Shown here in pieces: positions 43,538 to 52,510 of a DNA stretch of 64,000 nucleotides. The position numbers were made by a program, and so were the translations under genes. Position 1 is the first letter of the stretch. Each line of letters opens with the position of its first letter. Below the pieces are notes generated by a model that was not told where the DNA came from, did not search any database, and saw only the letters and a program-made list of their open reading frames with translations. The DNA lies in the NCBI RefSeq assembly GCF_000455485.1, contig NZ_CBQR020000025.1, positions 1-64,000 on the forward strand, in the 5' to 3' direction. This DNA is from Gorillibacterium massiliense. GTDB lineage: Bacteria; Bacillota; Bacilli; Paenibacillales; NBRC-103111.

Positions 43538-44872
43538 TTGGACGATGGTCTAGGCCTTATGTGGAGTATTCTTGGAATTGTATTATTGGTATTATTTAAT
43601 GCCGTTTTCGTAGCGGCGGAGTTTGCTCTTGTGAAAATAAGAGGAACTCGCATTACACAGCTTGTGAACGAAGGGAATAAACGAGCCAAGCTGGCCCAGC
43701 ATGTAACCGAGAATCTGGATGCCTATTTATCTGCATGTCAATTGGGCATTACCCTTGCTTCTCTTGGACTCGGCTGGGTGGGCGAACCCGCCATTGCGCA
43801 TATGATCGTGGAGCCGCTTCTGCAAAAGCTGAACGCTTCCGAAGCGCTGGTGCACCCGATTTCACTGGCTGTCGCTTTTATCGTGATCACCGTGCTGCAT
43901 ATCGTACTTGGAGAGCTGGCACCGAAGTCAATCGCCATTGCCAAGGCGGAAGGGACGGCACTCTGGCTCAGCGGACCGCTTATGTTCTTCTATCGTACCG
44001 CATATCCGGCGATTTGGGTACTGAACGGCCTCGCGAATTTGTTTTTGAAGCTATTTAGGATACAGCCTGCGAACGAGCAGGATTCCGGCCATACGGAAGA
44101 AGAAATCCGCATTCTGATGAAGGAAAGCCAGAAGAGCGGTTTTATAAATGAAAATGAACTGCAGTTGGTGGAAAACGTATTCGACTTCTCCGACAGGCTA
44201 GCGAGAGAAGTGATGATTCCGCGAACGATGATGAGCTGTCTATATACCGACAATACCTTTGAGGAAAATTTAGAAATCATCGCGACAAGCGGCCACTCCC
44301 GCTTTCCGCTCGCTACCGAAGATAAGGATTATATCATCGGTTACGTGATGGCAAGGGAACTGTATCAGGCCGCGCTTCGCCAGGATCGGGACGCAACAGA
44401 CCTCATTAGCTTGAAAAAGGACATTCCTTATGTACCGGAATCGATGGAGGTCAGCCAAGTGCTGCGGGTTATGCAGCGCTCCAAGGTGCAGATGGTCGTC
44501 GTTGCCGACGAATTTGGCGGTACAGCGGGTATTATCACCATGGAAGATTTGGTTGAAGAAATCTTTGGCGACATTCAGGACGAATTGAAGGTCGAGGAGC
44601 CTGACTTTGAACAGGTGGGAGACCATTATATCGTCGACGGCCGGCTTTTACTGGAGAAGGTCAACGAGATGTTCGCCATCGATATTGAAGAAGATGAGAT
44701 CGACACCATCGGCGGTTGGATTTTCGACCAATTGGCTGAACAGCCGCAAGTGGGTCAGACGATTGTTTACGGCCACATTCAATTTGAAATCATCGAAGTC
44801 GAGCAACTGCGTATTCACCGTATACGTGTACGCGAAGTCGAGCCATCTGATTTGGTGGAAGATGCAAGTTGA
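43538..44872 (+). CDS. CNNM/hemolysin family membrane protein (YqhB/YrkA-like)
   Basis: 444 residues: CNNM transmembrane domain (about 8-190, FNAVFVAAEFALVKIRGTRI, ending LGELAPKSIAIAKAE), a tandem CBS pair (about 215-335, VMIPRTMMSCLYTDNTFEEN, VVVADEFGGTAGIITMEDLV) and a C-terminal CorC/HlyC transporter-associated domain. The family takes part in magnesium or other divalent cation transport. I chose TTG 43538, six bases after GGGGGCGGAG; ATG 43559 lacks a good site. Confidence 0.87.
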   Translation: MDDGLGLMWSILGIVLLVLFNAVFVAAEFALVKIRGTRITQLVNEGNKRAKLAQHVTENLDAYLSACQLGITLASLGLGWVGEPAIAHMIVEPLLQKLNASEALVHPISLAVAFIVITVLHIVLGELAPKSIAIAKAEGTALWLSGPLMFFYRTAYPAIWVLNGLANLFLKLFRIQPANEQDSGHTEEEIRILMKESQKSGFINENELQLVENVFDFSDRLAREVMIPRTMMSCLYTDNTFEENLEIIATSGHSRFPLATEDKDYIIGYVMARELYQAALRQDRDATDLISLKKDIPYVPESMEVSQVLRVMQRSKVQMVVVADEFGGTAGIITMEDLVEEIFGDIQDELKVEEPDFEQVGDHYIVDGRLLLEKVNEMFAIDIEEDEIDTIGGWIFDQLAEQPQVGQTIVYGHIQFEIIEVEQLRIHRIRVREVEPSDLVEDAS

Positions 44873-44884
44873 TCAAGATAGGAA

Positions 44885-44922
44885 TGAGACGCCCATGCGC
44901 TGAGCATGGCGTCTTTTTTTTT
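44885..44922 (+). terminator. Terminator after the CNNM gene
   Basis: GAGACGCC-CATGC, loop GCTGA, GCATG-GCGTCT, then nine T residues. Confidence 0.88.
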
Positions 44923-44941
44923 CGCGAAAGGGGTTTCTCAT

Positions 44942-44970
44942 TTGTCCATCTGGAAGAAAACGGGTAAACT
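44942..44970 (+). promoter_or_regulatory. Probable promoter of the large secreted protein gene
   Basis: TTGTCC, 17 bases, TAAACT, 85 bases before the start. Confidence 0.5.
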
Positions 44971-45055
44971 GGAGTGGGTCCGTGAAACTCTGAATCTACC
45001 AGTTGAGGGAAATGATGTGAGATCCCATCACCTGCACAACGAGGAGGTTATCGCA

Positions 45056-48000
45056 ATGTGGAAACGAATGCAGACGCTCGTTCTTTGCCTCTTGTTAGCC
45101 GTATCGCTCTCTGCTGTTGCCCCGCCGGTATCTCTTGAAGTTCATGCGGCGACATCGGCTGCTTCCTCATCTGTCAGTACGAATGTTGCTTTAGGCAAGC
45201 CCGTTACGGTTTCCAGCAACAAAACGGGGTATGACGGCGGAAAACTAACCGATGGAGACCCTTCATTAGCATCGCGTTGGGAAGCAAGCTCCATTCCGGC
45301 TACAGCAGTCATTGATTTAGGAACGACGTGTAAAATCAACAAAGCAACTCTTACGCTGCCCAATGACGGGTACGAGATGACGTTTTCGGTGGAAGGCAGC
45401 ACGGATAATTCCCACTTTTCAACGCTAGTTCAGTCGGCATTTTATTCCTTTTCTAATGCGGACAACCAGAAGACAATCTCCTTTCCCTCTGCCAATGTCC
45501 GCTACGTAAAAATCTCGGTAACGCAAGCCAAGTATAATACGCCGAAATTTTCGGAAATCGAGATCTATTCCGACCCGTCGGCTCCAGATTTAGTGGTCAC
45601 CGACATTTCGACGGAACCTGCCAAGCCAGTGGCCGGAGATGCTGTCCGGTTTATGGCAAAAGTAACCAACCAAGGCAAAACGGCTGTTCTTGCGGGCAGC
45701 GGGCAGCGGGTTATTTTCTCTTACGGGGGTACTCAGTTGGCGCAATCCACCCCTTATTCGGGTGTACTAAGACCTGGTGAATCGGCGACTATCAAAGCCG
45801 AGGGAACATGGCGCGCAGCGGCGTATACTTTGCCTATAACCGCCAAGGCAGACGGGAACGGGATGATCGGCGAGACGAATGAAAACAATAACGGGTATAC
45901 GAAGTTATTCACTTTTGCCGGTAAGGTCTGGAGCAAGTCCTGGACGATTCAAGACGATATGGGCATCTACGATTTTCCCGAGGAGCTGATTAGCTACCCA
46001 ATCACTCCACCGTCAGGAAAAGTAAAGAAAGAACATCTTAAGCTTACCCAATTCGGGAGCGAGACTCCCTTAGTCTATCAGCTGAGCCAGGTCAAGGAGA
46101 AAGACGGCTATCTGGTCAGTGCCGTCATCAGTTTTCGCACAGACCTGCGTAAATTTGCAAGCAAAGTGTTTGCCGTCCAAGCGGACGCCTCTTATAAGCC
46201 TGCGTTTCAGCAGCTTGTGAAGATCAAAGACAATAAGAACGGTACGGCGGTCATCGCCGCTAATGAACAGCAAGTGCTTGTGACCTATGGCACAAAGACC
46301 TACAGTCGCGGGGTATCCTTCGCCAGTGCAAATGCTCCAATTCTTGCCTTGGGCCGAGAGGGCGGCTCCCTCTTGGGGAAGGGACGTCTCTCCGCCTCAT
46401 CAGACGTCACCGTTACCTCCGTCACCGGAAAAGTTCTGGAGCAGGGACCGCTGTTTATCACGTACAGCGTCGCATACAGTCTAGCCGGTGGGCGCAAGTA
46501 CGAGATGAATCTGACGGTAGAGCATAATGAAGAGCACATTTTGGTGGATGAGCAGATGAACGGCATTTCCACAAAGGACAAACTATTCTTTTCCTTCTCA
46601 TACCTAAATGGAATCAACCCTGACGGACGTCTTGTCATGCAGAACGGAGGCTATGCCAACGCGGCGGCAAGCTCCGGCAATTTAAGCGGAGGCTATGGAG
46701 CTAACGTCAACGACTCAGGGCAGCTCCCCTACCAATTAGGAATCTATAATCCAAATTCAGGGGGCTTGGATAAAGCTACCGTCTTCTGGAAAGACAGCGG
46801 AAAGAACGCCGTCTTGTTCTCAGTCCGTTCTTTGAAGGATTGGAAGACGAGTTCTCGATATGTTTGGATGGGCGTGGACAAGCCGGAAAATCTCTATTTT
46901 TATCAAACGGCCACCGACAAATATATGCAGCTTCAGCTGGCTGGAACGGAGCGCCATTGGGCGCTGGGCGTCATCCCCCGCAGTGAAGTCGTGATAGCCG
47001 AGCTGCCAAAAGATCCGGCAGTCGCCAGCGGGAGCAATGCGGTTCAGCCCCGTAGTTACACCGTGCAATCGACGCTCTCCGGCTATTTTGAAAAAAACAT
47101 TCGAGGCTTCGGCGGCGGTCCTGAGGTGCGACTGGCTGAGAAGCTGAATGACTTCAGTCTGAACCGGTATAAAGATATGGTTTTTGATTTTCCGGAAGAT
47201 TTGAGCAAGGGGTTGCACATTCCCGGCTCCCAATTTGCCGATGTCCAGTTGTCTTACCGAGAGTGGATTGGCGAGCATCTGGATCGCTATCAACTGCTGG
47301 CGGACCGGTATTGGGATTATTCCAGTGATTTAGGAGGCAATCATTTCGGCTGGTATCAGGAATCTGCCGCGGAATCTTATGCCAACAGCCGAGCCCTTTG
47401 GGCAGAGCAGGATCGCAAGCGCGCACGGGCGCTTCTCGTTTTTACCGCATACTTGATGGAAGACGACAATGCCATTCCCCATACCAGTATGCTGGGCGGA
47501 CAGCCGAATTTTGAAATCGGGTATAAGCAGGGGCTCGGTCTTTTTCCCGCTGTTTTCGATAAGCATCCCGATGCTGTGCGCTGGAAGAATGCTTTCCTTG
47601 CCATGTGGAGCGAGTTTCTGGACAAATACGTACGAAAAGCGAACACAGGTGTGAATGCTTATGGCGGCCGTTTCTTTGAAAATATTTCGACTTACAATTA
47701 CGCCAGCATGGAGAGCGCGTATAATGCAGGCTACAGTCTGAAACAATTTGACGGTACGGATATTTACAACAGCCCCAGCGCGCAGGATTGGCTGGAATGG
47801 AACTTGTACGCCATGATGCCAGATGCCGAGGACGGCCAAAGCATGGTTCCTCCTCAAGGGGCGCATTCCTGGAAAGAACTGCTTATGCCGGGCGGTCGGT
47901 GGTACAACATCTATTACGGTACGGCAAAATTGATGAAGAAAAGCGATCCGAAGCTGGCCGATGGCATTTTATGGACTTTGACCGGTGGGAAAGAAGGAAA

Positions 48001-49399
48001 GGAACCGGTTCTGGAATCCCGGCTTTATAAAGACTATTGGGCGATCTTGCGTTATGACGCAGGGGGGCCTCATGAAGCGTACCTGAACCTGCAGCAGCTG
48101 AACAACGGAAATAATTATCGCTGGGGCGGGGTTGACTCAAACGGGGATCTTTATTACACCTCCCAAGGCCAATCGTGGAGCTGGAACGGGGGAGAAGAGA
48201 ACGGCGATTACCTTGACATCAACAATCTATCGCTCAGTAAAGCCTGTTCGAACTGCGGTTACGGCCTTCATAGTTCGACAGTGAGCAACGTATTGTATGA
48301 TTTTGACTTCGCCCAATACTATCGAGCCGATTCCGACGATGCTTCTGATGCCCGGAAGACCGGATATCTTTCCCGGGGTGTGATGATGCTGCGTGACGAC
48401 TATGTATCCATTTACGACGATATAAAGGGCAGCAAAGATTCACTATTCAACTGGGCGAACAGAGAGACGGGTTTGCTGAGCAACAAGTATTCAACGACTG
48501 ACTTTACCGGTTCACCTCAGACCACGGTGGAACGAGCTCGGTTTCCTCTTGAGCAGTATTGGACCGTGATAACGGAGGGCAAACTCCCCTCGGCAGATCC
48601 TTTTTCGGTGCGCATGACAGGCAAGCTCAAGCCTCCGGCTTCGCAGGATTATCGGTTCAATATCAGCATCAGTTCGAACGATAGCGCAAAATTATGGATA
48701 AACGGCAAGCTGGTTGCCGATTCTTCAGGAGATTCCAGCACTCCGGTTACGCTAAAAGCGAATCAATATTACGATTTGCGCGTTGACTATGTCCATAAGA
48801 GCGGCAGGGAAGCGGCGTTCTCCGTGAAGTGGACGAGCAATTCCGAGTCCGGAAGCATCGACCGTTCCTGGCTCTTTCATGAGCTGCCCATGCCGAATAT
48901 TTATACGATAAAGAATGGTCCGGGGGATGAGCACCATATCGTCGCTCCTAAGGCGATTCAGACCAAAAGCGCGTCATGGGGCGCCATTGTGAACGGGAAG
49001 GAGTACGTCTTCCAATCCGATACGACTCAAAATGTTTCCTCCGGAGACGGACCTGCGGCATTTAACGGCAAGATCGGTTATGCCCAGCAGGGCGAACTGG
49101 CTATCTTTGAGGGGACGAGCATCCGTTACGGCCAGTTTGGACTTGCCAGGAGTGGCGGAGATTTCGGAGTGAGCGCAAAGCTGACCGGAACGACACGAAT
49201 CGATGGCCGCATTGCCGGGAAACAGGGAGGGACCGTCACGGTAACTTTGCCTAGCGGCGTGTCAGTCAGCGGCGCCAAAGTTTCGGTAAACGGCCAGCCT
49301 GTCAACTATAAGGCAACTGGTGGGCAAATTTCCTTTTCCGTAGACATAGCTCAGAAGGATGGCTATAAAACCTATCAGATTCTGCTGAACTCCAAATAG
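45056..49399 (+). CDS. Large secreted multidomain protein, putative heparinase II/III-like polysaccharide lyase
   Basis: 1447 residues. Signal peptide (1-31, ending VHA); F5/8 type C (discoidin, CBM32-like) domain about 42-172; CARDB domain about 178-286; a long beta-rich region to about 650; a helical region about 700-970 with SMESAYNAGYSLKQFDGTDI, suggesting an alpha/alpha toroid; a beta-sandwich from about 990 (YWAILRYDAGGPHEAYLNLQ) as in heparinase II/III-type lyases; a PA14 domain about 1150-1268 that interrupts the sandwich; and the remaining beta strands to the end. No SLH or sortase signal. ATG 45056 follows CGAGGAGGT and starts the signal peptide. Catalytic residues and substrate were not identified. 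Monocistronic. Confidence 0.75.
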   Translation: MWKRMQTLVLCLLLAVSLSAVAPPVSLEVHAATSAASSSVSTNVALGKPVTVSSNKTGYDGGKLTDGDPSLASRWEASSIPATAVIDLGTTCKINKATLTLPNDGYEMTFSVEGSTDNSHFSTLVQSAFYSFSNADNQKTISFPSANVRYVKISVTQAKYNTPKFSEIEIYSDPSAPDLVVTDISTEPAKPVAGDAVRFMAKVTNQGKTAVLAGSGQRVIFSYGGTQLAQSTPYSGVLRPGESATIKAEGTWRAAAYTLPITAKADGNGMIGETNENNNGYTKLFTFAGKVWSKSWTIQDDMGIYDFPEELISYPITPPSGKVKKEHLKLTQFGSETPLVYQLSQVKEKDGYLVSAVISFRTDLRKFASKVFAVQADASYKPAFQQLVKIKDNKNGTAVIAANEQQVLVTYGTKTYSRGVSFASANAPILALGREGGSLLGKGRLSASSDVTVTSVTGKVLEQGPLFITYSVAYSLAGGRKYEMNLTVEHNEEHILVDEQMNGISTKDKLFFSFSYLNGINPDGRLVMQNGGYANAAASSGNLSGGYGANVNDSGQLPYQLGIYNPNSGGLDKATVFWKDSGKNAVLFSVRSLKDWKTSSRYVWMGVDKPENLYFYQTATDKYMQLQLAGTERHWALGVIPRSEVVIAELPKDPAVASGSNAVQPRSYTVQSTLSGYFEKNIRGFGGGPEVRLAEKLNDFSLNRYKDMVFDFPEDLSKGLHIPGSQFADVQLSYREWIGEHLDRYQLLADRYWDYSSDLGGNHFGWYQESAAESYANSRALWAEQDRKRARALLVFTAYLMEDDNAIPHTSMLGGQPNFEIGYKQGLGLFPAVFDKHPDAVRWKNAFLAMWSEFLDKYVRKANTGVNAYGGRFFENISTYNYASMESAYNAGYSLKQFDGTDIYNSPSAQDWLEWNLYAMMPDAEDGQSMVPPQGAHSWKELLMPGGRWYNIYYGTAKLMKKSDPKLADGILWTLTGGKEGKEPVLESRLYKDYWAILRYDAGGPHEAYLNLQQLNNGNNYRWGGVDSNGDLYYTSQGQSWSWNGGEENGDYLDINNLSLSKACSNCGYGLHSSTVSNVLYDFDFAQYYRADSDDASDARKTGYLSRGVMMLRDDYVSIYDDIKGSKDSLFNWANRETGLLSNKYSTTDFTGSPQTTVERARFPLEQYWTVITEGKLPSADPFSVRMTGKLKPPASQDYRFNISISSNDSAKLWINGKLVADSSGDSSTPVTLKANQYYDLRVDYVHKSGREAAFSVKWTSNSESGSIDRSWLFHELPMPNIYTIKNGPGDEHHIVAPKAIQTKSASWGAIVNGKEYVFQSDTTQNVSSGDGPAAFNGKIGYAQQGELAIFEGTSIRYGQFGLARSGGDFGVSAKLTGTTRIDGRIAGKQGGTVTVTLPSGVSVSGAKVSVNGQPVNYKATGGQISFSVDIAQKDGYKTYQILLNSK

Positions 49400-49410
49400 C
49401 GCAGGAGAAG

Positions 49411-49442
49411 AAAAAAGAAACGGCTCAGGCCGTTTCTTTTTT
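49411..49442. terminator. Bidirectional terminator between the lyase gene and zur
   Basis: AAAAGAAACGGC, loop TCAG, GCCGTTTCTTTT, with A tract before and TT after. Confidence 0.85.
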
Positions 49443-49472
49443 ATGACAAGCTTGTTTATACAGTTACAGGCT

Positions 49473-49931
49473 TTATTCTTCGTTTTGCGAATCCGGGGAC
49501 TCCTGTTGGCATTCTTCACAGACGCCGTATATTTCAAATCGATGGTTGATGATTTTATAACGGCCGGGAAGATTCAACTGCTGCTCCATTGGGCAGTAAT
49601 CGAAAGTTAACGTTTTCTCGCAGTTCACACAGATGAGATGGTGATGATGGTGGGTGGTGCAGTTAGCTGTAAACTTCAGACCTCCATCGAGAAAGTAAAA
49701 CTGCTCAAGGGCGCCCATTTCGCTCAGCATGCGGAGATTCCGGTACACCGTATCAAAGCTGACTCCCGGATATTCGGTGCGCAGCAGCTCGTATACATCT
49801 TTTGGAGACAAGTATCCCTCTGCCTCTGCAAATATACGAGACAGGGCACGACGCTGGTCCGTTATCCGAAGCCCGTTTTTCGACATGACGGCAATCATAT
49901 CTTTGACGATTTGCGTTTCTCCCATTCTCAA
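49473..49931 (-). CDS. zur: Fur family transcriptional regulator, probable Zur
   Basis: 152 residues: winged helix (LRITDQRRALSRIFAEAEGY, VSFDTVYRNLRML) and a metal-binding dimerisation domain with THHHHHLICVNC, C138-x2-C141 (FEIYGVCEEC) and C113-P (DYCPMEQQ). The TTHHHHHLIC, CPM and HRFEIYG patterns match B. subtilis Zur better than Fur or PerR as I recall them. Zur represses zinc uptake genes when zinc is sufficient. The start is TTG 49931, eight bases after AAGGG; an ATG follows two codons later. No zinc ABC transporter adjoins it. Confidence 0.8.
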   Translation of the reverse strand: MRMGETQIVKDMIAVMSKNGLRITDQRRALSRIFAEAEGYLSPKDVYELLRTEYPGVSFDTVYRNLRMLSEMGALEQFYFLDGGLKFTANCTTHHHHHLICVNCEKTLTFDYCPMEQQLNLPGRYKIINHRFEIYGVCEECQQESPDSQNEE

Positions 49932-50087
49932 AAATGCATCCCTTCATCTTGTTATGTCTTAATTGTGCCGCATATGGAAAGGGAAAGTCAAGGAGGCTGA
50001 GCTGCTGGCGCCCTCTTTGGTTTGCTTTTTCCGGATGGATAACTGACAATAATGAGGGAAGATAACCCGACCGCTAGGAGGATCCGC

Positions 50088-50798
50088 ATGAAAATTGAAG
50101 TATGGTCTGATTATTTATGTCCGTTCTGCTATATCGGCAAAAGAAGGCTGGAACAGGCGCTGGAGCAATTTCCTCATCGCGATAAAGTCCAGCTGATTTT
50201 CCGCAGCTTCGAATTGAATCCTGATGCGCCGGTAGAAACCAACCAAAACATGGAGCAGTTGCTCGCTCAGAAATATGGCATAACCCTGGAACAGGCGAAA
50301 GCAAACAATGATCAGTTGGCCTTGCAAGCAAAAACAGTCGGCCTCGATTTTCGTTTTGAGACCTATATCCCGACAAATTCCTTTGACGCTCATCGGCTAA
50401 CCCATTTTGCTGCCGTTCACGGCAAAGAGCAGGCGATGTCCGAGCGATTGTTCCAATCGGTCTTTACGGATTCCGGCAACATCGGCGACCGTGGTTACTT
50501 AGCCGATCTTGCGAAGGAAATCGGCTTGAATGGGGAGGAAGCGGCAGCCGCTCTCGCAGAAGGACGTTATGGGGACAATGTTCGAGCGGAGGAAAAGGAA
50601 GGGGAAACGCTGGGCATTCGCGGCGTTCCGTTCTATGTGTTTAACCGCAAATATGCAGTATCAGGCGCCCAATCCAGCGAGGTGTTTCTCAACGCCTTGA
50701 ACAAGGCCTGGGAGGATGAAAACCCGCTCGTCCTTGTCCATGAGGAAACGTCCGGAGGTATTTGCACGGATGAGGCCTGCAAGCTTCCGGAAGAGTAG
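50088..50798 (+). CDS. FrnE-like DsbA family oxidoreductase
   Basis: 236 residues, cytosolic (no signal peptide), with the CPFC active site at residues 11-14 (VWSDYLCPFCYIGKRRLE), a helical insert and the cis-proline region GIRGVPFYVFNRKYAVSGAQ, characteristic of FrnE-type 2-hydroxychromene-2-carboxylate isomerase-like proteins. ATG 50088 follows TAGGAGGATC; the frame is open to 50052. A hairpin shared with the convergent regulator gene follows. Confidence 0.88.
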   Translation: MKIEVWSDYLCPFCYIGKRRLEQALEQFPHRDKVQLIFRSFELNPDAPVETNQNMEQLLAQKYGITLEQAKANNDQLALQAKTVGLDFRFETYIPTNSFDAHRLTHFAAVHGKEQAMSERLFQSVFTDSGNIGDRGYLADLAKEIGLNGEEAAAALAEGRYGDNVRAEEKEGETLGIRGVPFYVFNRKYAVSGAQSSEVFLNALNKAWEDENPLVLVHEETSGGICTDEACKLPEE

Positions 50799-50819
50799 GG
50801 TCTTACAATCCGGATATAA

Positions 50820-50866
50820 AAAATCGCGGCTCAAGCGTTGATGACGTTGGAGTCGCGATTTATGTT
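50820..50866. terminator. Hairpin between convergent frnE-like and regulator genes
   Basis: AAATCGCGGCTCAAGCGT pairs imperfectly with ACGTTGGAGTCGCGATTT; it overlaps the last codons of the minus-strand gene. Confidence 0.65.
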
Positions 50867-51492
50867 TTCGGGCGAATGTGATAGACGCAGCTGCGGCCTC
50901 CTTTGGCCAAACATTCGCTGCGGTTTACCTCGGCATCGAGAAGGGATTCAAACAGCTGCAGCTCGCAGCGGCACGCCTGTTCATAATGATTGGCGATTTG
51001 CGAGATGGGGCAGTTGATTTCCGTCATGGTGAAGCCTTCAGCGGTTTTGTCCCAATTCGCCATATAGCCGTTGTCATTTTGGATACCCGTAAGTTTGGCA
51101 ACCCTCTGTTCTAAAAGCTCCTCTTGACGAATCTCTTCATATTTATGGTACAGGCTGGTTTTTCGCCGCTCGAACAACCGATCGATCATCTCTTCACCGG
51201 TTTCCTGGACAAGCTCCTTCAGCAGATCGAGTGTGAGGGTATGATAATTTTTCGGAAAAAGATTTTCCGCCACTTCCGTTGAACGGTAAACGGCTGTCGG
51301 CCGTCCCATCGCTTGATGCATCCGCTCAGAGTCGATAAGTCCGTCCTTCTCCAACGATTGTAAATGCCGCCGTACAGCCATATTGGTTATGCCAATCTGC
51401 TTGGTGATGTCGCTGGCGCTAAGCGGCCCCTTGGTTTTGATCAGTGTAAGGACAATATAGCGAGTGGAGAGTTCATCTGATTCCTTCATCAT
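50860..51492 (-). CDS. SufR-like HTH regulator with C-terminal cysteine cluster
   Basis: 210 residues: N-terminal winged helix (PLSASDITKQIGITNMAVRR), a central helical region, and a C-terminal metal-site region with C161, C174 (C-x12-C), C176, C194 and C202. SufR-type repressors bind an Fe-S cluster through a C-x12-C-x13-C set; here the first spacing matches and the later ones do not exactly. Targets unknown. It lies downstream of sodA on the same strand, with a hairpin between. The start has GAGGTGAT upstream. Confidence 0.72.
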   Translation of the reverse strand: MMKESDELSTRYIVLTLIKTKGPLSASDITKQIGITNMAVRRHLQSLEKDGLIDSERMHQAMGRPTAVYRSTEVAENLFPKNYHTLTLDLLKELVQETGEEMIDRLFERRKTSLYHKYEEIRQEELLEQRVAKLTGIQNDNGYMANWDKTAEGFTMTEINCPISQIANHYEQACRCELQLFESLLDAEVNRSECLAKGGRSCVYHIRPKT

Positions 51493-51572
51493 ATCACTAT
51501 CACCTCAATGTTCACCGAATGGGACCCTGAATCGCAGCCCTTGGCAGCAGGATCATTTGCGCTAATTTAAAG

Positions 51573-51606
51573 AAGCGGCAGGGGATAGATCATCCCGCTG
51601 CCGCTT
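51573..51606 (-). terminator. Probable sodA terminator
   Basis: AAGCGGCAG-x-GGAT pairs with ATCC-x-GCTGCCGCTT; on the minus strand CTTCTTTAAATT follows, a weak T tail. Confidence 0.6.
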
Positions 51607-51623
51607 CCCGTGGGCGTGAGAGA

Positions 51624-52232
51624 TTATTTCGCTGCTTCGTAGCGTTTGCCTACTTCATCCCAATTTACAACACTCCAGAATGCGGCGATGTAATCGGGGC
51701 GTTTGTTTTGGTACTTCAGGTAGTAAGCATGCTCCCAAACGTCCAGACCGAGGATCGGCGTAGCGCCTTCCATAAGCGGGCTGTCCTGGTTAGGCGTGCT
51801 GGTAACGGAGAGCTTGCCGTCTTTTACGGAGAGCCATGCCCAGCCGCTGCCAAAACGGGTCGTTGCGGCCTTGGCGAAATCTTCTTTGAACTTGGCTAAG
51901 CCGCCCAGTTCGCTGTCAATGGCAGATGCCAAAGCACCGGTAGGCTCGCCGCCGCCGTTCGGGCCGATGACTTCCCAGAACAGGCTGTGGTTGGCGTGGC
52001 CGCCTCCGTTGTTGCGGACTGCGGTACGGATGCCTTCCGGCACGCTGTTCAAGTCGGCGATGAGCGCTTCAACGCTTTTGCCTTGCAATTCTGGCGCGTT
52101 TTCCAAAGCGGCATTCAGGTTGTTCACGTAAGTGGCGTGGTGACGGTCATGGTGAATTTCCATGGTCAGCGCGTCGATATGCGGTTCCAAAGCGTTCTTT
52201 TCATAAGGCAATGCTGGAAGTTGATGGGACAT
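51624..52232 (-). CDS. sodA: Manganese/iron superoxide dismutase
   Basis: 202 residues, full length. Metal ligands fall in [13 protein letters not shown] (N-terminal His), NHSLFW (second His) and [11 protein letters not shown] (Asp and His). GGAHANHS-type context and the overall match to Bacillus SodA favour manganese. It removes superoxide in the cytosol. Start has AGGAGGTC upstream on the minus strand, and a good promoter is present. Confidence 0.93.
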   Translation of the reverse strand: MSHQLPALPYEKNALEPHIDALTMEIHHDRHHATYVNNLNAALENAPELQGKSVEALIADLNSVPEGIRTAVRNNGGGHANHSLFWEVIGPNGGGEPTGALASAIDSELGGLAKFKEDFAKAATTRFGSGWAWLSVKDGKLSVTSTPNQDSPLMEGATPILGLDVWEHAYYLKYQNKRPDYIAAFWSVVNWDEVGKRYEAAK

Positions 52233-52279
52233 TATTGAAGACCTCCTGAATATGTATTGGATTGGGTTATCTTGGTACT

Positions 52280-52308
52280 ATTCTAACCTACTTTGCCAAC
52301 ATATTCAA
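52280..52308 (-). promoter_or_regulatory. sodA promoter
   Basis: On the minus strand: TTGAAT, 17 bases, TAGAAT, about 48 bases before the start codon. Confidence 0.75.
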
Positions 52309-52510
52309 CATATATGTATAAAAAGTATGAAATATTTTTTTCTTCTATTTGTCATTTGTCTTTTTGGCTATACCAATTTTTTACCTATCCATTTTGCGAG
52401 CGATTTGTTAAAATAAGCGAGGAACCTTAGCCGAATTTCCATAATATGCATACTCTGATTATCGTTGTTATAGATGAGGTGCGTGACGTGCGGAGAGAAG
52501 GTTTATAGAG

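Noticed and set aside
45056-49399. Toxin or adhesin based on the PA14 and discoidin domains
   Set aside because: No translocation, repeat or anchor features; the helical plus beta-sandwich core fits a polysaccharide lyase better.
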